From the NCBI GenBank assembly GCA_016649785.1, contig JAENXB010000170.1, positions 1 through 6,417 on the forward strand: a DNA stretch of 6,417 bases. Reading direction: 5' to 3'. The DNA is from Flavobacteriaceae bacterium. GTDB taxonomy: Bacteria; Bacteroidota; Bacteroidia; Flavobacteriales; Flavobacteriaceae. The position numbers were made by a program, and so were the translations under genes. This document shows, piece after piece, positions 6,401-6,417 of the stretch. Below the pieces are notes generated by a model. It was not told where the DNA came from and ran no database searches. It saw only the letters and a program-made list of their open reading frames with translations. The first letter of the stretch is position 1, and each line of letters starts with the position of its first letter.

Positions 6401-6417
6401 ACGGTCATTATCAATAC

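Overview
The window looks like part of a D-xylose utilisation locus from a member of the Bacteroidota, most likely a flavobacterium. The DNA is AT-rich, start codons are preceded by A/T-rich stretches without Shine-Dalgarno sequences, promoter candidates match the Bacteroidota form (TTG, about 20 nt, TAnnTTTG), and the regulator belongs to a Nudix/winged-helix type used for pentose control in this phylum. No organism can be named from the sequence alone.

Layout. Positions 1-445 hold no convincing gene: there is a weak hairpin, a short higher-GC stretch that may be the worn-down tail of a gene, and a widely spaced inverted repeat. Positions 446-4987 carry three genes on the minus strand, read right to left in the order xylE (sugar/H+ symporter), xylB (xylulokinase), xylA (xylose isomerase). 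The xylE-xylB gap is 4 nt and the xylB-xylA gap 95 nt. A compact divergent control region (4988-5124) separates them from a plus-strand gene for a Nudix-like transcription regulator (5125-5844), here called the probable xylose regulator. A 259-nt stretch without a recognisable gene follows. The start of a LacI-family regulator then begins at 6104; its frame breaks shortly after the DNA-binding domain and the window ends at 6417.

How the genes work together. XylE would bring xylose across the inner membrane with protons, XylA would isomerise it to xylulose, and XylB would phosphorylate this to xylulose 5-phosphate for the pentose phosphate pathway. The divergent Nudix-type protein has lost acidic residues of the Nudix catalytic box but keeps a full C-terminal DNA-binding domain, so it most likely senses a sugar or sugar phosphate rather than hydrolysing nucleotides. 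A 28-bp imperfect palindrome between the two divergent units has one candidate -7 promoter element in each arm, so one bound regulator could block both promoters.

The system as a whole is a known type. The most unusual points are the roughly 65-residue membrane insertion in XylE, the palindrome shared by both promoters, and the broken LacI-type gene next door.
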